A stretch of 36,323 nt of DNA from Bacteroidota bacterium (lineage in GTDB: Bacteria > Bacteroidota > Bacteroidia > Bacteroidales > Bacteroidaceae). The stretch lies in NCBI GenBank assembly GCA_023458215.1, contig JAEXAJ010000026.1, forward strand, positions 1-36,323, read 5' to 3'. The position numbers and the translations under genes are program-made. The notes under the pieces were generated by a model. That model did not search any database. It saw nothing but the letters and a program-made list of their open reading frames with translations, and was not told the DNA's origin. Below, in pieces: positions 1-7,533 of the stretch. Position 1 is the first letter of the stretch, and each line of letters starts with the position of its first letter.

Positions 1-219
1 GTCCATTAAACGAACGTCTAAAAAACGCTTTATGCTTGTAATCGTTTCGTTTATAGCTTTTTACCTATAGGGTAATGAAGAACTACGAAAAAGCAGTTGG
101 CAAGAGGAGTACAAAGCTTGCCGTATATTACATAAAGTACTCGCAAGTGATTGAAATTCAAGCTTATGTAAGGATTTTAAAGCCCCGGGAGAACACCCTT
201 TTCTGAACAGAATCCTCGA
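1..219 (+). promoter_or_regulatory. Structured 5' leader of the CPS operon (upxY leader)
   Basis: This untranslated stretch precedes upxY and holds several short inverted repeats that could form alternative hairpins: GAGTAC 107-112 with GTACTC 137-142, CTTGC 117-121 with GCAAG 143-147, AAGCTTG 114-120 with CAAGCTT 159-165, and TTACATAA 128-135 with TTATGTAA 164-171. In Bacteroides, UpxY proteins act on the 5' leader of their own CPS operon to stop premature termination, so a folded leader is expected here. A weak promoter is possible (TTTA 29-32, 21 bp, TAGCTTTT 54-61). The real promoter may lie upstream of the window. The repeats are seen directly; the antitermination role is inferred. Confidence 0.6.
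10..19. promoter_or_regulatory. Possible Mpi-type invertible-promoter repeat core
   Basis: ACGAACGTCT reads AGACGTTCGT on the other strand. From memory, unverified, this fits the ARACGTWCGT core of the inverted repeats bounding phase-variable capsule promoters in B. fragilis. Its partner would lie upstream, outside the window. The sequence match is direct; the role is a guess. Confidence 0.3.
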
Positions 220-777
220 ATGAAAGCGGAAGAAGTAGTGGCAATAGTAGAAAAAGAAACGGAAATATGGTATGCCATGCGTGCTACCTACCGCAGAGAG
301 TCTGATGCCATGCGTCTGCTTGAAAAGGAAAAAATGGGCTGTTTTATTCCCATGCAATACAAAATAAGCCTCAAGAAAGGCAAGAAAGTCCGTGTCTTGG
401 TTCCAGTCGTTCACAATCTAGTCTTTGTCCATGCCTGTCCTTCCGAAATAAAGCGTGTCAAATCGCAAGTTACCTATTTGCAATATATCACCGACACCCG
501 TAGCGGGCAAAAAATCGTTATCCCCGACAACGAAATGCAGCGTTTCATAGCTGTAGCCGGTACCTATAACGACCAACTCCTCTACTTCCAACCCGACGAG
601 TTGAATTTGTCGAAAGGTACCAAAGTCCGTGTCACTGGTGGTGACTTCGAAGGACAAGAAGGTGTTTTCCTAAAAGTAAAAGGTGCCCGTGACCGCCGTG
701 TAGTCGTCCAGATACAGGGTGTCATTGCCGTTGCCATGGCCACTATCCACCCGGATTTAATAGAAGTAATCAAATAA
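220..777 (+). CDS. upxY: UpxY family NusG-like transcription antiterminator
   Basis: This 185-aa protein is a specialised NusG/RfaH paralogue that lets RNA polymerase read through the leader of its own capsule operon. The N-terminal NGN domain begins at W17-Y-A-M-R, the usual UpxY opening, and runs to about residue 110. A KOW segment starts near residue 132 (KGTKVRVTGGDFEG) and ends near 165. The ATG at 220 adds a short N-terminal extension before the NGN core; starting at M20 would cut into the conserved WYAMR motif, so I keep 220. It is the first gene of the operon, 95 bp ahead of upxZ. Its base composition is much less AT-rich than the cargo genes from 1.6 kb on, as expected for a conserved head carrying a variable cargo. 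Confidence 0.93.
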   Translation: MKAEEVVAIVEKETEIWYAMRATYRRESDAMRLLEKEKMGCFIPMQYKISLKKGKKVRVLVPVVHNLVFVHACPSEIKRVKSQVTYLQYITDTRSGQKIVIPDNEMQRFIAVAGTYNDQLLYFQPDELNLSKGTKVRVTGGDFEGQEGVFLKVKGARDRRVVVQIQGVIAVAMATIHPDLIEVIK

Positions 778-793
778 AAGCAGTATTTCAAAC

Positions 794-871
794 TATCTGT
801 CATCCTGAGCGCAGTCGAAGGATCTCCTCCCCCTGTCGCACTCTAATCATAAATTATAAATTATAAATCAT
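794..871 (+). repeat. Dispersed repeat plus 7-bp tandem repeat before upxZ
   Basis: The gap between upxY and upxZ holds TATCTGTCATCCTGAGCGC followed by AGTCGAAGGATC (794-828). It resembles the sequence TATCTGTCATTCGTAGTCG on the minus strand near 31.05 kb, so it belongs to a dispersed repeat family. Next come three near-perfect 7-mers, AAATTAT, AAATTAT and AAATCAT (851-871), abutting the upxZ ATG. No strong Shine-Dalgarno sequence is visible; an AT-rich initiation region is common in Bacteroides. Confidence 0.7.
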
Positions 872-872
872 T

Positions 873-1361
873 ATGATTCTCCTCGAAGAAACCTCTGCCC
901 TTCAGCATGCTGCCCATGACCTGATGTATTTGGGCACAGACGGTAGCCTCATCTACAGCGATGACCTCTCCCGTCGGAACAGTGAAGTTTATCGCCTGAC
1001 CACCGCCTTGTATAATTCCGGTGTCAAAGGCACCACCATCGACGAACAAGCTCATGTCTGCCTCGCCCTCCTGATGGGCTACAATGCATCATTCATCGAC
1101 CACGGTGAAAAGCAGGCACATATTCAGGAAGTGTTGGATCGTTGTTGGGATATTCTTGATGCTCTTCCTGCTTCACAACTGAAACTCCGTCTGCTTACCG
1201 CTTGTTATAGTGAGGTGTTCGATGAACCTTTAGTTGATGAAGCCCGTGCTATTATTGCTTCCTGGGACTCAGCATCACTTACGATAGAGCAACAAGAGGC
1301 TATCTCAGAGTTTCAGAATGTAGTGGATAATCCGTATCCGTGGGAATATATTGATGAATGA
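873..1361 (+). CDS. upxZ: UpxZ family inhibitor of heterologous UpxY
   Basis: This 162-aa protein matches the small UpxZ proteins encoded directly after upxY in Bacteroides capsule loci. In the family, UpxZ of an expressed locus blocks UpxY proteins of other loci, so that capsules are expressed hierarchically. The sequence is soluble and helical, with the recognisable opening LQHAAHDLMYLGTDGSLIYSDDL and an acidic C-terminus. There is no signal peptide and no membrane segment. Recognition rests on overall similarity plus position; there is no short catalytic motif to point to. Its GC content is like upxY and unlike the cargo that starts 240 bp downstream. Confidence 0.9.
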   Translation: MILLEETSALQHAAHDLMYLGTDGSLIYSDDLSRRNSEVYRLTTALYNSGVKGTTIDEQAHVCLALLMGYNASFIDHGEKQAHIQEVLDRCWDILDALPASQLKLRLLTACYSEVFDEPLVDEARAIIASWDSASLTIEQQEAISEFQNVVDNPYPWEYIDE

Positions 1362-1601
1362 ATAGTAAAGATATAATTTCCATATTCTCTACACGATCAA
1401 TACTAAAGACTCTCTAATTAGAGAAATTAAATTTAGATAAGAAATTAGAAGTTAATAAGGTTAAATTTGACAATTTGTAAGTATATCGAGATATTTTTTC
1501 AAGAAGAAATATTATAAATATGTATTGCTTTGTATAACTAGCAGTTAAAAGTAGTATATGAATATATTAATGAACTTACATAAACCATAATATATATAGA
1601 A
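1362..1601. other. AT-rich spacer between upxZ and the CPS cargo
   Basis: No gene is visible. The spacer contains a perfect 14-bp palindrome, TCTCTAATTAGAGA (1411-1424), and is very AT-rich. It marks the sharp composition change between the upxYZ head and the cargo genes. I see no T-tract terminator and no clear TAnnTTTG promoter, so I infer read-through from upxZ into the cargo. Confidence 0.6.
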
Positions 1602-2807
1602 ATGAAAGCATGTTTTATGGGGTTGGGCTATATTGGCTTGCCCACTGCTATAATTGCCGCTAAGCACGGAGTTCAGATTATTGGAGTTGATATAAATCCA
1701 AAAGTCGTGGAAATGACTAATCAAGGTAAGTTGCATATTATTGAACCCGGTATGCAAGAGCTTCTTCAAGAGATGGTTTCTTCCGGTCACCTAAAAGCAT
1801 CTATTGTTCCTGAAGTAAGTGATGCTTATTTTATAGTTGTTCCTACTCCTTTTAAAGGAAATCATGAGCCTGATATATCTTATGTAGAAGCAGCTACTAG
1901 TGCTATCATTCCTCTTTTAAAAGAGAATGATTTATATGTGATAGAGTCAACTTCCCCTGTGGGTACAACTGATAAAATGGCAAATCTAATATTTGATTTA
2001 CGTCCAGAATTGAAAGATAAAATTTATATAGCCTATTGTCCGGAGCGTGTTCTTCCTGGTAACGTTATTTATGAGCTAGTTCATAATGACCGTGTTATTG
2101 GAGGAATGAATGATGCTTCCACGGATAAGGCTGTAGCATTTTATAGCCAATTTGTGCAAGGAATGCTTCACCGTACCAATTGTAAGACGGCTGAAATGTG
2201 TAAATTGACAGAAAATTCTTCACGTGATGTACAGATTGCTTTTGCTAATGAACTTTCCTTGATTTGTGATAAAGCGGGAATCAATGTTTGGGAATTGATA
2301 AATTTAGCTAATAAGCATCCCCGTGTAAATATACTCCAACCTAGTTGTGGAGTAGGAGGGCATTGTATAGCTGTGGATCCTTATTTTATTACTGCGGATT
2401 TTCCGATGGAATCAAAAATTATTGCTATAGCTCGGGAAATTAATAATTATAAAGCTTTTTGGTGTGCGGAAAAGGTAGAGAATGCAATGCTGAAATTTGA
2501 ATTAGAGCATCATCGCAAACCGACTATTGCTATGATGGGATTAGCATTCAAACCTGATATTGATGATTTGCGTGAAGCACCTGCCAAGTATATCGCTAGC
2601 AAAGTGATGCAAAGTTGTAACAATGCAGATATTTTGGTTGTTGAACCTAATGTAGAGGAACATAATGTTTTTAAATTAACTGATTATAAAGAAGCATATG
2701 CAAAAGCTGATATCGTTGTGTTTTTAGTAGCTCATTCTGTATTTAAGACTTTGCCATATAATAAACAAAAAGTTATTCTTGACTTTTGTGGTATTTATAA
2801 AAAATAG
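1602..2807 (+). CDS. wecC: UDP-N-acetyl-D-mannosaminuronate dehydrogenase (WecC-like)
   Basis: This 401-aa enzyme belongs to the UDP-glucose/UDP-ManNAc dehydrogenase family, which oxidises the C6 of a UDP sugar twice with NAD+ to give a uronic acid. The N-terminal Rossmann motif is G7-L-G-Y-I-G12. The middle dimerisation domain includes CPERVLPG. The catalytic cysteine is Cys255 in GGHCIAVDP. The C-terminal domain has GLAFKPDIDDLREAP. Because a UDP-GlcNAc 2-epimerase gene lies two genes downstream, UDP-ManNAc is the likely substrate and UDP-ManNAcA the product. It is the first cargo gene; the next gene starts 3 bp after its stop. UDP-glucose as substrate is less likely but not excluded. Confidence 0.9.
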   Translation: MKACFMGLGYIGLPTAIIAAKHGVQIIGVDINPKVVEMTNQGKLHIIEPGMQELLQEMVSSGHLKASIVPEVSDAYFIVVPTPFKGNHEPDISYVEAATSAIIPLLKENDLYVIESTSPVGTTDKMANLIFDLRPELKDKIYIAYCPERVLPGNVIYELVHNDRVIGGMNDASTDKAVAFYSQFVQGMLHRTNCKTAEMCKLTENSSRDVQIAFANELSLICDKAGINVWELINLANKHPRVNILQPSCGVGGHCIAVDPYFITADFPMESKIIAIAREINNYKAFWCAEKVENAMLKFELEHHRKPTIAMMGLAFKPDIDDLREAPAKYIASKVMQSCNNADILVVEPNVEEHNVFKLTDYKEAYAKADIVVFLVAHSVFKTLPYNKQKVILDFCGIYKK

Positions 2808-2810
2808 TCC

Positions 2811-3254
2811 ATGAATGCAGTAAATTTCTATCGGATAGAACATTGGCTGTGGAAAAGGAAAGTTCCTATTCTTCCACAATTCATTCATCATCTCATTTTT
2901 CTTATGTTCAATTCTCATATTCCAGCTTCGTGTACAATAGGAAAAGGTACGCGTTTTGCTTATGGAGGAATAGGAGTGGTAATTCATGCTAATTGTATAA
3001 TTGGTAATGATTGTATCATAGGTACCAATGTTACAATTGGTGGCAGAAGTGGGCGTATAAATTCTCCAACAATAGGTAATAATGTTTATATATCAACAGG
3101 AGCCAAAGTTTTGGGTGATATACAAATAGATGATAATGTGATTGTGGGAGCAAATGCAGTTGTCATAAAGGATGTACCCCGCAATGCTATTGTGGTTGGA
3201 GTACCAAGTAAAATAGTAAAATATTCTCCTGAGGGAAATAGATTAATACCATAA
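2811..3254 (+). CDS. Serine acetyltransferase-like hexapeptide O-acetyltransferase
   Basis: This 147-aa protein has the left-handed beta-helix repeat pattern of the serine acetyltransferase-like family (I-G-x-x-x x-I; for example TIGKGTRF, CIIGNDCIIGTNVTIGG, PTIGNNVYISTGAKVLG). It ends with the conserved GVPSKIVK segment. In a capsule locus such short CysE-like proteins usually acetylate a sugar hydroxyl or amino group from acetyl-CoA, rather than making O-acetylserine. The N-terminal 45 residues (FYRIEHWLWKRKVPILPQFIHHLIF) are basic and hydrophobic, typical of polysaccharide versions. It is packed 3 bp after wecC and 9 bp before wecB. The acceptor sugar is unknown. Confidence 0.85.
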   Translation: MNAVNFYRIEHWLWKRKVPILPQFIHHLIFLMFNSHIPASCTIGKGTRFAYGGIGVVIHANCIIGNDCIIGTNVTIGGRSGRINSPTIGNNVYISTGAKVLGDIQIDDNVIVGANAVVIKDVPRNAIVVGVPSKIVKYSPEGNRLIP

Positions 3255-3263
3255 TAAAAGAAA

Positions 3264-4418
3264 ATGAAAAAAATAATGTTGGTTTTCGGAACTAGGCCTG
3301 AAGCAATTAAAATGGCTCCTTTAGTAAAAGAGTTTCAAAAAGATCCTAAAAAGTTTAAAACTGTGGTTTGTGTAACTGGACAACATCGTGAGATGCTTGA
3401 TCAAGTGTTAAGGCTTTTTAAAATCACCCCAGATTATGATTTGGATATAATGAAGCAAGGACAGGATCTTTATGATGTAACGGCTAGAGTATTGTTGGGA
3501 ATGCGAGATGTTTTGAAAGAATCAGTTCCAGATATTGTGTTGGTACATGGTGATACTACCACTTCTACTGCTGCTGCATTAGCTGCTTTTTATCAGCAAA
3601 TACCAGTAGGGCATATAGAAGCAGGACTCCGTACCCATAATATTTATAGCCCTTGGCCTGAAGAAATGAACAGGTTGATAACAGGACGTATTGCTACATA
3701 TCATTTTTCACCTACTCCTTTGAGCAAACAAAATTTGTTAGATGAGGGAGTGAAGGATTCGTCTATTGTAGTGACAGGTAATACAGTGATAGATGCTCTT
3801 TACATGGTAATAGATAAGATAAGAGTAGATGAAAAGCTTGATGAAGAGCTAAAGAATTTATTGTATTCGTCGGGATATGATGTTCAGCGTCTGCAAAATG
3901 GCAAAAAGATGATTTTGATAACAGGACATCGTCGTGAAAACTTTGGTGATGGTTTTATTTCCATGTGTCAAGCCATAAAAAGACTGACTGAAAAATATCC
4001 GGAAGTTGATTTTGTTTATCCGATGCACTTGAATCCCAATGTACGTAAGCCTATTCATGAAGTTTTTGGAGAGAATTTATCTGGACTTGGAAATATGTTC
4101 TTTATTGAACCATTAGAATATCTTTCTTTTGCTTATCTGATGGAAAAATCTACTATTGTTCTTACTGATAGTGGAGGTATTCAAGAAGAAGCACCAGGAT
4201 TGGGGAAACCGGTATTAGTAATGCGTGATACTACAGAACGCCCAGAAGCATTGGAAGCTGGAACTGTTAAATTGGTCGGAACAGACTTTGATAAAATAGT
4301 AAATGAAGTTTCTGCTTTGTTGGATGATACGGTTTATTATGAAAGAATGAGTAAAGCAGTAAATCCGTATGGAGACGGATTGGCATGCAGTAGAATTTTT
4401 AATTATTTGCAAGATTAA
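3264..4418 (+). CDS. wecB: UDP-N-acetylglucosamine 2-epimerase, non-hydrolysing
   Basis: This 384-aa enzyme interconverts UDP-GlcNAc and UDP-ManNAc in the cytoplasm. Family signatures are all present: FGTRPEAIKMAPL at the N-terminus, VTGQHREMLDQ, VHGDTTTS, HIEAGLRT, PWPEEMNR, ITGHRRENFG, and LTDSGGIQEEAPGLGKPVLVMRDTTERPEA. Length is normal for WecB/MnaA. Together with the WecC-like dehydrogenase it supplies UDP-ManNAcA, which predicts an acidic amino-sugar in the capsule. An A-rich GAAA stretch precedes the ATG. Confidence 0.94.
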   Translation: MKKIMLVFGTRPEAIKMAPLVKEFQKDPKKFKTVVCVTGQHREMLDQVLRLFKITPDYDLDIMKQGQDLYDVTARVLLGMRDVLKESVPDIVLVHGDTTTSTAAALAAFYQQIPVGHIEAGLRTHNIYSPWPEEMNRLITGRIATYHFSPTPLSKQNLLDEGVKDSSIVVTGNTVIDALYMVIDKIRVDEKLDEELKNLLYSSGYDVQRLQNGKKMILITGHRRENFGDGFISMCQAIKRLTEKYPEVDFVYPMHLNPNVRKPIHEVFGENLSGLGNMFFIEPLEYLSFAYLMEKSTIVLTDSGGIQEEAPGLGKPVLVMRDTTERPEALEAGTVKLVGTDFDKIVNEVSALLDDTVYYERMSKAVNPYGDGLACSRIFNYLQD

Positions 4419-4421
4419 AAA

Positions 4422-5945
4422 GTGTCATCAGAAAATACTAATCGTATAGCTCGAAATACAGTCATGCTTTATTTCCGCATGATACTCATGATGTTAGTGA
4501 ATTTATATACATCAAGGGTTGTGCTGAACGCATTAGGTGTTGAAAATTTCGGGATTTACAACGTCGTAGGTGGAATTGTGGTAATGTTTTCTTTTTTGCA
4601 AGGAGCTACTACTACTGCGACACAACGATTTCTGAATTATGAGTTAGGAACAGTTGGTGGAAAGAACTTATTGAAAGTTTTTAGTTCAAGTATTGAAGTT
4701 CATGTTTTCATTGGATTAATATGCGTGTGTATTGCTGAAAGTATAGGATTATGGATCGTATGTAATCAATTGTCTATATCAACAGAAAGCAGGGATGCTG
4801 CTATATGGGTTTATCATTTTTCAGTCCTTACTTTTTTTGTAAATATGGTAAATGCACCTTACAATGCGGCCATAATAGCCCATGAAAAGATGGGAGTTTA
4901 TGCATATATTGCCATAGTTGAGGTAGTAATGAAACTGTTGGTTGCTTGTTCTTTAGTTTATTTTCTTTTTGACAAACTGATGCTTTATGCATTTTTACTT
5001 TTTATTGTAGCATTGATAATACATGCTGTCTATTTCTTTTATTGTAGAATTCATTTTAGCGAATGTAAATTCAAATTTTGCTGGGATTTTGCTTTTATAA
5101 AGATTTTCTTTTCTTTTTCCGGTTGGATGCTAATGGGGTCTTTGACTAGTCTGTTAAGTACTCAAGGAGTCAATATATTGTTGAATATATTTTTTGGACC
5201 TTTGGTGAATGCAGCTCGTGGAATTGCTTGTCAAGTTCAAGCTGCTGTGAATTCTTTTGCCTTGAACTTTATGGTAGCTGTAAATCCCCAAATAGTAAAA
5301 TCTTACTCACAGCAAAAACTAGATTATATGTACCATCTTGTTTTTGCATCTTCGAAATTTTCTTTTTTCCTTTTATTTATAATATCTATTCCGCTTTTAA
5401 TAAATACAGATTTAATATTGACCTTGTGGTTGAAAAATGTTCCAGAATATGCAGTTCTATTTACGAGACTTGCATTGATTGATATTCTATTTCAAGTATT
5501 AAATATACCAATTGGAGTTATTTCACAAGCTTCGGGAAAAGTTCGTAATTATCAATTGATTATGGCATTGTTTTTTTCTCTGATTTTTGTTATAAGCTAC
5601 ATTGCATTCAAACAGGGTGCACCTGTATATTCAACATTTTTAATAGCCATTTGTTGTACAATATTAGGTACAATAGGGCGAATTTGGGTATTAAAAAACT
5701 TGATTAATTTTCCTGTAATTACATATTTAAAGAAAGTTATGTTTCCTGTAATTACTATATTCCTTTTATCATTGCCTATATTACTTCTTATTGATTCTTA
5801 TTGGAACATAAAATCAACTCTTTATATTTTGCTTTTCTCACTTCTTATTGTTTTTTTATTCTTATATCTGATATGGAAAATTGGATTAAATAATAGTGAA
5901 AGAATTTTCTTCATTCAAAAATTCCAGCAGATAAAAAACAGATAA
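4422..5945 (+). CDS. wzx: Wzx-type polysaccharide flippase
   Basis: This 507-aa polytopic membrane protein has about 12-14 hydrophobic segments and belongs to the Wzx/MATE-like polysaccharide export superfamily. It would flip undecaprenyl-linked repeat units across the inner membrane. The opening NRIARNTVMLYFRMILMMLV followed by SRVVLNALGVENFGIYNVVGG is characteristic of Bacteroides flippases. The start codon is GTG at 4422, 3 bp after the wecB stop; the next in-frame ATG would delete part of the conserved first helix. The gene is notably AT-rich. Confidence 0.9.
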   Translation: MSSENTNRIARNTVMLYFRMILMMLVNLYTSRVVLNALGVENFGIYNVVGGIVVMFSFLQGATTTATQRFLNYELGTVGGKNLLKVFSSSIEVHVFIGLICVCIAESIGLWIVCNQLSISTESRDAAIWVYHFSVLTFFVNMVNAPYNAAIIAHEKMGVYAYIAIVEVVMKLLVACSLVYFLFDKLMLYAFLLFIVALIIHAVYFFYCRIHFSECKFKFCWDFAFIKIFFSFSGWMLMGSLTSLLSTQGVNILLNIFFGPLVNAARGIACQVQAAVNSFALNFMVAVNPQIVKSYSQQKLDYMYHLVFASSKFSFFLLFIISIPLLINTDLILTLWLKNVPEYAVLFTRLALIDILFQVLNIPIGVISQASGKVRNYQLIMALFFSLIFVISYIAFKQGAPVYSTFLIAICCTILGTIGRIWVLKNLINFPVITYLKKVMFPVITIFLLSLPILLLIDSYWNIKSTLYILLFSLLIVFLFLYLIWKIGLNNSERIFFIQKFQQIKNR

Positions 5946-5950
5946 TTTTA

Positions 5951-6970
5951 ATGAAAATTGCAATATTGACATTTTCAAGAGCTTTTAGTACGGGAGCATT
6001 ACTTCAGTGTTATGCGTTAGCCACATTTTTACAAAGAGAAGGGCATACTGTAAAATTGCTAAGAAGTGATTTGAAAGTAGAGAATAATTGGAAATATTTT
6101 TTGAATTCAATCACTCGATGTGCTAATTTTAGAAACTTTAGGAAGCAGTTTCTTCCGCCATATGCTAATAAAGATGAGAGTTTTGATTTATACATTGTAG
6201 GCAGTGACCAGGTTTGGAATCCTGATATTCCTGTAAAGCCTTTAGACTATTTTTTTTCATTTTTACCATCGATGGCAAAAAGAATTTCTTATGCTGCAAG
6301 TTTTGGTATGGAAAACTGGGATTATAATGATAATTTTACTCAACAAGTAAAAAGTTGTATCCAACGTTTTTCACATATTACTGTTCGTGAGGATTCGGCT
6401 ATTAAAATTTGTAATGACCTTTTTGAGTGTCATGCTGATCTTGTTGTGGATCCGACCTTACTATTAGAAGATTTTGAAAATTTATATGCTCCATCGTTAA
6501 TAAATAATGGAACGCTCTTTTATTATAGGGTGTCGCATAAGGACAATTGGGGGAGTTTAGTTGATGAAATTGCTGATGAACTCAATTTGGAAGTATCACA
6601 GTACTTACCTAGAAAGAGAGTCTCTTTTTTACCTGCAATGCATGGATTAAATATGATTTATCCATCTATTCAAGAGTGGTTGGGAGCAATTCGTGTTTCT
6701 TCTTTTGTGTTGACAGATTCTTTTCATACAGTAGTATTTGCCATTTTAAATAGAAAACCATTTATTGTCCTACCTTCTGTAAAATCTAGAATGGGACGTA
6801 TTATTTCTCTGTTATCTCAATTGGGGTTATTTGATCGTTATTTCCCAACAGTTGAGATGGCTAGACAAACTCGAAGTTGGAATAAGAATATTGATTATAA
6901 CTCTGTTTTTTCACTTTTGAACAGAATGCGAGAGCATTCGATTAATATCTTGAAAAAAAGTTTATACTAA
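5951..6970 (+). CDS. Polysaccharide pyruvyl transferase family protein
   Basis: This 339-aa protein carries the polysaccharide pyruvyl transferase fold (PF04230 type). Visible signatures are FSTGALLQCYAL near the N-terminus, the VGSDQVWNPD motif at about residues 80-90, FGMENWD, and a late TDSFHTVVFAILNRKPFIVLP segment. The family transfers pyruvate from phosphoenolpyruvate to a sugar as a ketal, adding negative charge. Some members do other chemistry, so the pyruvyl assignment is by family. It is cytoplasmic and starts 5 bp after wzx. Confidence 0.87.
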   Translation: MKIAILTFSRAFSTGALLQCYALATFLQREGHTVKLLRSDLKVENNWKYFLNSITRCANFRNFRKQFLPPYANKDESFDLYIVGSDQVWNPDIPVKPLDYFFSFLPSMAKRISYAASFGMENWDYNDNFTQQVKSCIQRFSHITVREDSAIKICNDLFECHADLVVDPTLLLEDFENLYAPSLINNGTLFYYRVSHKDNWGSLVDEIADELNLEVSQYLPRKRVSFLPAMHGLNMIYPSIQEWLGAIRVSSFVLTDSFHTVVFAILNRKPFIVLPSVKSRMGRIISLLSQLGLFDRYFPTVEMARQTRSWNKNIDYNSVFSLLNRMREHSINILKKSLY

Positions 6971-7047
6971 TATAATATGTCTGCTGCTTATACAACTAAA
7001 AGGCTCTCTTATTCTCGTATTTTTTTCTATCAATTTACTATATTATT

Positions 7048-7533
7048 TTGCGTTATTTGCCAAGTAGTGGAACTCCATTGATTGGTAATTGTCGCTTATT
7101 ACGATATAACCGTTGTAAGCATATCTTTTTGTCATGTGGTAAGAATGTAAAGATTGAACAAAAAGCATATATTGCTTCGTGGTATAACTTAGTAATTGGT
7201 GATAATCATGGATTAGGTATAAATTGTTGTATTCCACAAAATACAGTGATTGGAGAAAATGTCATGATGGGGCCTAATTGCTATATTTTAGCTCAAAATC
7301 ATGACGTGTCTAGAACAGATATTCCTATGATTCAACAAGGTTTTATAGCTCCTAAACAAACGGTAATTAAAGATGATGTTTGGATAGGTAGAGATGTTTT
7401 GATGACTCCAGGGCGGATTATTGAAAAAGGTACAATTATTGCTGGGGGATGTGTTTTGTGCAAAGATTTCCCGGCTTTTTCTATTGTGGGAGGTAATCCT
7501 TCTCGATTAATAAAAAGCAGACTTTATGATTAG
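7048..7533 (+). CDS. Hexapeptide O-acetyltransferase, start uncertain
   Basis: This hexapeptide-repeat acetyltransferase (about 161 aa) resembles the WcaF/maltose O-acetyltransferase group, with the active-site histidine in LAQNHDVSRTD, then VIKDDVWIGRDV and a final IVGGNPSRLIKSR. The only convenient start is TTG at 7048. The same frame is open back to 7000 and encodes a hydrophobic stretch (LLFSYFFLSIYYIILRYLP) with no ATG. Homologues usually have residues before RYLPSS, so the true start may be upstream at a non-standard codon. Alternatively, an ATG at 6977 in another frame may have been joined to this gene before a frameshift near 7040-7050. Its 3' end overlaps wzy by 8 bp. Confidence 0.78.
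   Translation: MRYLPSSGTPLIGNCRLLRYNRCKHIFLSCGKNVKIEQKAYIASWYNLVIGDNHGLGINCCIPQNTVIGENVMMGPNCYILAQNHDVSRTDIPMIQQGFIAPKQTVIKDDVWIGRDVLMTPGRIIEKGTIIAGGCVLCKDFPAFSIVGGNPSRLIKSRLYD

Noticed and set aside
4..57. Imperfect inverted repeat (TTAAACGAACG / CGTTTCGTTTA) as a complete invertible promoter
   Set aside because: The arms are imperfect and only about 30 bp apart, too close to enclose a typical invertible promoter. Only the single half-site is kept as a tentative feature.
61..414. 117-aa minus-strand ORF across the upxY leader
   Set aside because: It overlaps the NGN domain of upxY antisense and shows no recognisable protein features.
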